From assembly GCF_958298935.1 (NCBI RefSeq), contig NC_084930.1, positions 23,410,001 through 23,474,000 of the forward strand: a DNA stretch of 64,000 nucleotides. Reading direction: 5' to 3'. Made by a program: the position numbers and the translations under genes. A model generated the notes under the pieces. That model was given only the letters and a program-made list of their open reading frames with translations, did no database searches and was not told the origin of the DNA. This document shows, one piece after another, positions 58,537 to 64,000 of this stretch (position 1 is its first letter; every line of letters starts with the position of its first letter). Source of the stretch: Phragmites australis. Taxonomy: Eukaryota; Streptophyta; Magnoliopsida; Poales; Poaceae.

Positions 58537-59480
58537 ATGGGATGCTTTTTTATCGCAGAGTTTGACGGAGTCGGGGAGCCTTTGAAGCCTTCGTATGTAT
58601 TGGGGCCGTACAAGACAGCATGGGGGGTTCTTATCAAGGATCATGTCCCAATAAGCGATAGAAGTTGGAGAGGCTGCCCAAATGACAAGTGGGTCATTCC
58701 CAATGACATCAAGAACTTTTTATGGGAGAAGTTGATAGATAAGTTCAAGTTCCCTGAAGGGTACAACCTTAAGCGAGTGAAGGATCGTACATTAATTGTA
58801 ATGGCTAATTCGTTTAATAATTTCAAATGTACATTATATAGAGATTTTGTGAGGAGCAACCGAGCACCAAACTTTAACATTTACCCTAAGTTGCAAGATT
58901 TTTGGAATAAGTTCATGTAGTACAAGCAGTCAGAGGAATCAATTAAGCAAAGTGAGGCAAATAAGGCAAACTCTATAAAGAATATTTACCGTCATAGACT
59001 AGGCACGCATGGCTATGTGAGGAAATTATCCAACTGGGAGAAGAAGGAAGAAGAAATAACCCAAAGAGGTGTTACACCTATCACAGCTCAATGGATTCCA
59101 CGAGCTAAACACTAGTTGTACGCGAGTGGGGTGACCCTTTCGGATAAAGGCCAACTATGCTTCTCAGAATCAAAAAAGATCAAGAGGTGGCGCAAAGTAT
59201 CACGGATGTCCATGACTAGAGTTCCCATGGCTCTTTTAAGGCGGATAGAGAGAAGGATGAGCTAGCCTTGGCACTGAAAAACAAGGTGCACCCTAGCCGT
59301 ACACGAGGACAAGTTTTGTGGCCTTGTAAAGACTCCTTCAAAAAATACCCCGAGAGTTATAGGAGTCAGAAGTGAAGTAAACAAGAAATGAAATATGTCT
59401 TGGATATTGTACGTGAATAACTCCAACAAGAGAGACAGACGACTGATGTGAAAATACGGCAAGCAGTAGAAGAAGCCATC
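58537..59480 (+). pseudogene. Ptta/En/Spm-type domain of the CACTA gene
   Basis: An open frame of 127 codons (58537-58920) reads GEPLKPSYVLGPYKTAWGVL, then WVIPNDIKNFLWEKLIDKFK, and continues past a stop with NIYRHRLGTHGYVRKLSNWEK (about 58980-59040) and, in a shifted frame, EDKFCGLVKTPSKNTPRVIG (about 59305-59360). This is the order of the plant transposase family PF03004. Confidence 0.82.
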
Positions 59481-59559
59481 GACTAGCATCACGTACAAGA
59501 CAATACTGATGTTCTCCGCAGCCCTGGTGCTCGTCAGAGTAGCTACGCATTCATGGGTA

Positions 59560-59900
59560 TTCCCAAAGATGAGTTATGTCATTATCCTGTGGACGATATC
59601 AAAGACACCACAAAGTGCAAGCTTGTCGTGCTCACTGCGAACATTACTACCAAGGTGGCTTTGGGTTTGGTTTGGCCCATTCAAGACGGGGCTCATTTCA
59701 ACAATGATCCAATACCACCGGTATACGCCAGGGCCCAAGTAGATAGTGTACTACCCGGTTATCACAAAATGGACATGGATATCCCCAGAGAGATAGAGTA
59801 GAAAAAGCTGGGAGTTAACATTGGTAATTTTGTCGCATGCCACAAGCGCTACATATTGTTTGGTGAAGACATGGATGATGAAGAAGAAGAGATGGACTGA
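59560..59900 (+). pseudogene. Middle conserved block of the CACTA gene
   Basis: A frame of 82 codons (59553-59801) gives MGIPKDELCHYPVDDIKDTT and VALGLVWPIQDGAHFNN; after a stop it goes on with VNIGNFVACHKRYILF and an acidic run DMDDEEEEMD. In related elements such a block follows the Ptta domain. Its function is not known to me. Confidence 0.65.
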
Positions 59901-59930
59901 CATGGACACCTCCCTTAACCCAGAAGATAT

Positions 59931-60373
59931 GTGACCACCAAGTCGCCTTTAGGCAAAAGATTTCTAACTCCTTCGCCAGCGCAACCTGCACCAACGAGAG
60001 GTTCGAATCCTCCGCCACCAGCCAATGCACCATCAAGAGGTCCGAGTCCTCTACTACCAGCACCTGCAACGCCTAATAAGTCGATCTCATCTCCGAAATC
60101 ACTTTCATGTAAGAAAACAATTTCATCTAATAAGTGGGTGCCACCTCAAATGTCAACACCTCCTCAACCATCAGAACTAACTCCTGAGGAATTGAGGTAG
60201 ATAGTGAACGCCAGTGTAACTGCACACTTCAAGCTGACTTAGCCTAAGATGAAAGATCTAGTCGATTCTGCAGTGCAGAAGTTTTTCATATCCATCGCGA
60301 AATAAAAATAGATGGGGGCATCAGATCCAAAGCTGAAATCAGCCTACAAGCGCACCAAGGAGAAGCCTTACTT
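59931..60373 (+). pseudogene. Proline-rich linker and helix region of the CACTA gene
   Basis: 59931-60200 is open and rich in Pro, Ser and Ala (PAPTRGSNPPPPANAPSRG). After a stop comes VNASVTAHFKLT, then DLVDSAVQKFFIS and, after more stops, SAYKRTKEKPY, where the LINE begins. The codon series continues exactly at 62854 beyond one copy of the target duplication. Confidence 0.65.
60358..60373. repeat. LINE target-site duplication, left copy
   Basis: AGGAGAAGCCTTACTT is repeated exactly at 62854-62869. A long, perfect duplication is normal for L1-type target-primed insertion and implies a recent event. Confidence 0.92.
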
Positions 60374-62853
60374 TTTTTTTTTGAACGAGAACCGTGGGGC
60401 AAAAGAACCCCCCGGCGGCATTTGATTAATAAAAGAGAGGAGGATCCAGTGGATCCAAAAAGCTACAAAGTTAACCAACAGTTAACTAGAAGGAAAAATA
60501 ATAACAAAAAAATTACAAACTGTCTAGCCATAGTCGAATTGCAGGGTGAAGATTGGGCCTAATTCTGTGAAGATGAAGAATAATCTCTTGCTTGAAACTG
60601 ATCTTCCAGGAGGAGACACTAGGCATCCTTCTATTGAATATGATTGCATTCCTTTCATTCCATAAGCACCATGCAGCCACCATGAAGATTTCCATGAAAA
60701 AAGGGAAAGGAAAAGCATTCCTGGCCAATATGATCTTGTGCTGTATTTGAGCTTCCTCATTCCATACTATGCCAAGGGAGAACCACCGTGCAGCAGCACT
60801 AGGGCACTCAAAGAAAAGGTGCTCAAGTGTTTCTTCAGTATTGCATTGACCCATAACACAGTTGTAGTTTTCCAGATATTTTTTCCTTCTTCTTAGCATG
60901 TTTCTAGTGTTCAATCTATCATTTAGGAGGAGCCAGGAGAAAAACTTTATCCTTGGAATACATTTAGACTTCCAGATCCATAACATGGTGATTGGGGGTC
61001 GAATGGATTTGAAGTGATGATGGTAGAACTTACTGACAGAGTAAACATGATGTCCCCAAATGAAGGTCCAAACATCCTTCTCTTCATGACTATCATTGCT
61101 TAGCTCCAGAAGATCTTCTGCTAACTGTAGCATCTCATTATGTGCCTGCCTTGTCATAGGAATTCTGAAAAGATTCACTATGTTGCTTTGCTCTTTAACA
61201 CTTTTCAGAGATATGACTGGGTCCTTGGCAAAAGAATGCAGATTGGGATATTTCTGTGAGAAAATAGTATCCACAATTATATCATCCCAGAAGCTGATTG
61301 TATCCCCAACGTTTGGAATACATTTGGCAATGCCTCTATATTGGTGACTGAGCCTGAGGATGTCCTTCCACCAAAAGGATCCTTTTTCTCTTCTGAGATG
61401 AGGCACTCCATCAGGATAGTATCTGTTCCATACAAGTGTGACCCACTGGATGTCTTTTTTCTGATAGAACTTATCCAATTGCTTCAGTAAGAGAGCATCA
61501 TTCTGCAGCTGCAAATTAACAACTCCCAAGCCCCCTTTCTCTTTTGGTTTCATGACCAATTTCCATGCAGCTAGGTTATACCCTTTCCTTCTAAAGTCAC
61601 TGCCTCTCCAAAGACAGTCTTTTCTGTACTTGTCAATTGCCTCAACTACTGCAACTGGTAACTTCAGAGAGCACATATAGTAGGTGGGGAGGGAGGATAG
61701 CACTGAATTTACCAATTGCAGCCTACCAGCATAGGACAGGAATTGAGCACTTGCAGAAAGCCTTCTTTCCACTCTACATATCAGAGGTGCATAATCTTTG
61801 ACCTGAGGTTTGGTGAGACCTAGAGGGAGACCAAGATATGTGAATGGGAAACTCCCAACTGTACATCCAAATGCATTTGCCAGGCTAGTGGCATTATCAT
61901 TATCCATGTTAATTGGGACAAGACAAGATTTGTGATAATTCACCCTCAACCCAGTTGACAAGGTGAAATCTTGTAACAACCCCTTGAGATGTATCAATTG
62001 CTGCTCATTTCCTTGCATTACAATAATTGTATCATCTGCATATTGGATGATTGGGAAAGCAGTATCACTGTTTTGAGGAAAGGGAGCAGAGAGAGCACCT
62101 TGTGTGTATGCCTTATTGACCACACTTTGCAATAGGTCAGCAGCCACTGCAAACAATAAAGGTGAGAGGGGATCACCTTGCCTTACCCCTCTCTTACACT
62201 TGAAGTCTTTCCCTGCAACTCCATTGAGCAGCACTGAGGATGTGGCTGAGGACAAGATATCTATAATCCAAAAGATCCACCTCTGTGAGAAGCCTTTAGC
62301 CTTTAGCATTTCAATAATGACTGAGTGCTCTACCATATCAAAGGCTTTTTCAAAATCTAATTTCAATATAATGATTTCCCTTCTAGAGTGATGACACTGA
62401 TGTAGAAATTCAAATGCCCATCCCAAACAGTCCTGTATTGATTTCCCTTTTATGAATCCATATTGATTGGCATGCACCACTCTTGGCATTTCTTTCTGCA
62501 GCCTATTTGCCAAAAGTTTGGTGATAATCTTCATAGAGGTGTTTAGCAAAGATATGGGCCTGAAATCATTTACAGTTTCAGGATTATCTTTTTTGGGGAC
62601 TAAGGTGATATAGGAATAATTGATGCTCTTGAGATCAGCAAGATGATCATAGAAATCAGCACACATCTTGTACAAGTCCTCTTTTATAATGTGCCAGGTC
62701 TTCTTCACAAAGAAACCATTAAAACCATCAGGCCCAGGGGCCTTATCATTTGAGAAATCCAACACAATTGCATCTATCTCTTCCATGGAGAAAGGCAGGC
62801 AAAGCTCACTCAGATTCTGTACTTCAGGAATTAGGCTACTAAGGTCAAACTGC
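60374..62853 (-). mobile_element. LINE (L1-type), 5' truncated, recent, inserted in the CACTA gene
   Basis: In the minus sense it starts within the region before RT (62853) and ends in a short poly-A (the T run at 60372-60382). A 16-bp duplication flanks it. The 5' half (ORF1, endonuclease) is missing, as often with L1-type insertion. The remaining ORF2 is fully open. Confidence 0.93.
60513..62853 (-). CDS. LINE ORF2 fragment: reverse transcriptase plus zf-RVT, uninterrupted
   Basis: An open frame of 838 codons runs 63029-60513; its first 59 codons are antisense of the CACTA gene, so the LINE part is about 780 codons. Residue numbers are for the whole frame: [12 protein letters not shown] (95-107), RT start at about 140 with [17 protein letters not shown] (222-231), [10 protein letters not shown] (281-290), active site YADD (330-333), FTYLGLPLG (396-404), and the C-terminal zinc-binding RT-associated domain (about 683-755; [17 protein letters not shown], then C...H...C in [10 protein letters not shown]). 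No stop or frameshift, and all RT residues I can check are kept. Endonuclease is missing, so it cannot move by itself. Stop codon at 60513-60515, followed by a short 3' UTR and poly-A. Confidence 0.93.
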
Positions 62854-63202
62854 AGGAGAAGCCTTACTTGAAAGAGGCCTTGATCAAACAATTTATTGCC
62901 AAAACCATACTTGCACAAGACCAAGTTCTCGGTTGTGATGACAACATTGGCTTTCCAGAGCATAGATGGGAGTTTGAGTTGGGCAAACTGCATGTCAAAC
63001 CAGATGTGATGGTTAACCTTTCCTATCAAATGCGGAAATTACATCAGTGGTACATGATGAAGATGAAAAGGGTAGAGAAATGATCGACGCTAGGTACAAA
63101 GATGAACAACGGCCCTGGCGTATTAAGGCTGGAATTCAAGGAACTTTACAATATTTACCAGCTAGATGCCCTCGACCAGTCTATCATGAGTTGCTCGATA
63201 CT
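62854..63202 (+). pseudogene. CACTA gene, exon part after the LINE
   Basis: Resumes with [17 protein letters not shown], then [34 protein letters not shown], a shift, then LEFKELYNIYQLDALDQSIM, ending in CSIL at a splice-like GTAAGT. In related grass transposons this lies just before a Ulp1-like (C48) protease part (known for the group; only the lead-in is seen here). Confidence 0.65.
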
Positions 63203-63270
63203 GTAAGTGTCTTAGATTTACATTCTTCTACCATTTAATTGCATCTTAACTTATTTCTTATGTAGAATAG
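63203..63270 (+). other. Probable intron in the CACTA gene
   Basis: GTAAGT at 63203 and AATAG ending at 63270 enclose a 68-base AT-rich stretch. Splicing joins CT with A of AGG and keeps an open frame (SCSIL then GAEMQKIVHYKVGF). An acceptor at 63265 (TGTAG) would break the frame. The intron is short for a plant but possible. Confidence 0.45.
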
Positions 63271-63440
63271 AGGTGCAGAAATGCAGAAAATAGTGCATTA
63301 TAAAGTAGGATTTCTCTACCTAGCACTTATCAATGAAAGGTTTGTCAGAGATAATCTCCATGAAACTGACATCTATGCATCTATGCATGGAAGGTTATGG
63401 TCAAGATACAATACAAGACATACATACTTTTACCCTACCC
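63271..63440 (+). pseudogene. CACTA gene, following exon, possible Ulp1-like lead
   Basis: Reads GAEMQKIVHYKVGFLYLALINE, then FVRDNLHETDIYASMHGRLW. Block KVGFL..ALINE resembles the start of the Ulp1-type peptidase part in grass CACTA proteins. A GT at about 63391 (GAAG/GTTATG) may be the next donor. The catalytic His, Asp and Cys are not in the window. Confidence 0.45.
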
Positions 63441-63491
63441 CTTTATTTATGTGTTTCCCTTCATGCTCATTCTACTCTTTTATGCGCAACT

Positions 63492-63493
<2 letters not shown>

Positions 63494-63571
<78 letters not shown>
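63494..63571. repeat. (AT)39 microsatellite
   Basis: An uninterrupted AT dinucleotide run of 78 bases, probably within an intron of the CACTA gene. Long perfect runs are hard to assemble, so its length should be treated as approximate. Confidence 0.95.
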
Positions 63572-63576
<5 letters not shown>

Positions 63577-63628
63577 TCACTGGTATCACTAGATCCACCT
63601 AGTAATCTAGCCCGACATTAGTAAGATC

Positions 63629-63842
63629 ATTGTATTTGACTCGCAAAGGAGAGCACAAACACAATTTCAACCAGTAATAGACTTGCTAAACAGGTTAAGT
63701 TGATCATTTTGTTATTCGCTCTAGTAATCTTCCATATTGTATTTGTCTCACAAAGGATACCACAAACATACTTTCAACATGTAATAGACTTGCTAAACAG
63801 GTTAAGTCAATCGTTTCGTTATTCGCTCTAGTAATCTTCCAT
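63629..63842. repeat. 107-bp tandem duplication
   Basis: ATTGTATTTG.CTC.CAAAGG starts at 63629 and again at 63736. The units share AATAGACTTGCTAAACAGG and ATTCGCTCTAGTAATCTTCC and differ at about ten positions. Confidence 0.88.
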
Positions 63843-64000
63843 TTGATTGATTCTAAGTCTAGTAATATTATTCATAATAATGCAGATGGCATTCACAGGA
63901 TACTATAAGGACAATGTTCAATTTTGTCCATACCACAAGACCTTCACTGTCCGAACCAACTTTCTGATATGTACATAATATTCATGTCTCAAATTCCTAC
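63843..64000 (+). other. Window end, possibly a further CACTA exon
   Basis: A splice-like AG (TGCAG at 63887) is followed by MAFTGYYKDNVQFCPYHKTF in one open frame to about 63977. It may be an exon of the CACTA gene, but it is too short to assign. Confidence 0.3.

Larger units (their letters stand above)
58278..63440 (+). pseudogene. CACTA (En/Spm) TnpA-like gene, interrupted by a LINE
   Basis: The first ATG considered is 58278 (MAPPKKISPPQTRVHPW). In order: an acidic region with Asp/Glu-rich LDHLDDLEAQTE (58390), the plant Ptta/En/Spm transposase-type domain (58537-59480), a conserved YPVDDI block (59570-59880), a proline-rich linker (59931-60200), an acidic-basic helix region, then, after the LINE, a stretch ending at an apparent intron. 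Stops (for example near 58518, 58920, 59110, 60200) and frame changes mean it is no longer functional. In grass CACTA elements this protein may bind the sub-terminal repeats and is often followed by a Ulp1-like protease. The element's ends are not visible in this window. Confidence 0.78.

Noticed and set aside
62854..63029. First 59 codons of the 838-codon frame as part of the LINE protein
   Set aside because: This stretch is antisense to the CACTA gene and lies outside the LINE, as the 16-bp target duplication at 62854 shows.
1..64000. tRNA, rRNA, microRNA or host gene
   Set aside because: No sequence with the expected conserved boxes or domain was seen by eye; tRNA-like matches are only the primer binding sites. 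A tRNAscan-SE and Infernal run would settle this.

Overview
The window looks like gene-poor nuclear DNA of a grass, most likely a panicoid (inference from the retrotransposon families; no host marker gene is present). I see no host gene I can name, no rRNA or tRNA gene, no CRISPR array and no bacterial-style operon. Nearly everything is transposable element: four Sirevirus-type Ty1/copia units (two full-length, one pol-less, one solo LTR), one Ty3/gypsy element plus a gypsy fragment, three large coding-less LTR-like elements of 3.0, 4.0 and 5.1 kb plus a fragment of a fourth, pieces of three CACTA (En/Spm) elements, and two LINEs of very different age.

Layout. 1-1322 is the right part of a CACTA element, followed by a 0.6 kb repeat and a decayed LINE (about 1990-4552). 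5482-31858 is one large Sirevirus (plus strand) with a perfect ACACC target duplication. It carries four foreign pieces: a solo LTR in gag (8993-10710), a gypsy pol-end/LTR fragment where the protease should be (11584-12298), a 3.0 kb coding-less element in RNase H (14891-17906), and a complete second Sirevirus (minus strand, 20612-30962) in its 3' LTR. 31864-34485 has no recognisable gene. 34486-36736 holds a second copy of the 0.6 kb repeat next to the left part of a second CACTA copy. A short GC-rich open frame and an LTR fragment lead to a third Sirevirus (minus, 37692-52342). It has gag but no pol, and is interrupted by 4.0 and 5.1 kb coding-less elements. It breaks off against a gypsy element (minus, 52343-57660). 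From 58278 to the end is a CACTA transposon gene: a Ptta/En/Spm-type domain, a proline-rich linker, then a region like that before the Ulp1-type protease of grass CACTA elements. It is split by a LINE insertion (60374-62853) that keeps an open 780-codon reverse transcriptase frame and a 16-bp target duplication.

Most coding regions are broken by stops and frameshifts, so the value of the window is mainly as a record of nested insertion. Terminal dinucleotides, primer binding sites, polypurine tracts and target duplications let most insertions be delimited to the base. The least explained signals are the three homologous coding-less elements, palindromic motif arrays inside the Sirevirus LTRs and just upstream of an env-like frame, a palindrome array inside a CACTA element, and a two-type 34-bp minisatellite in the gypsy leader.
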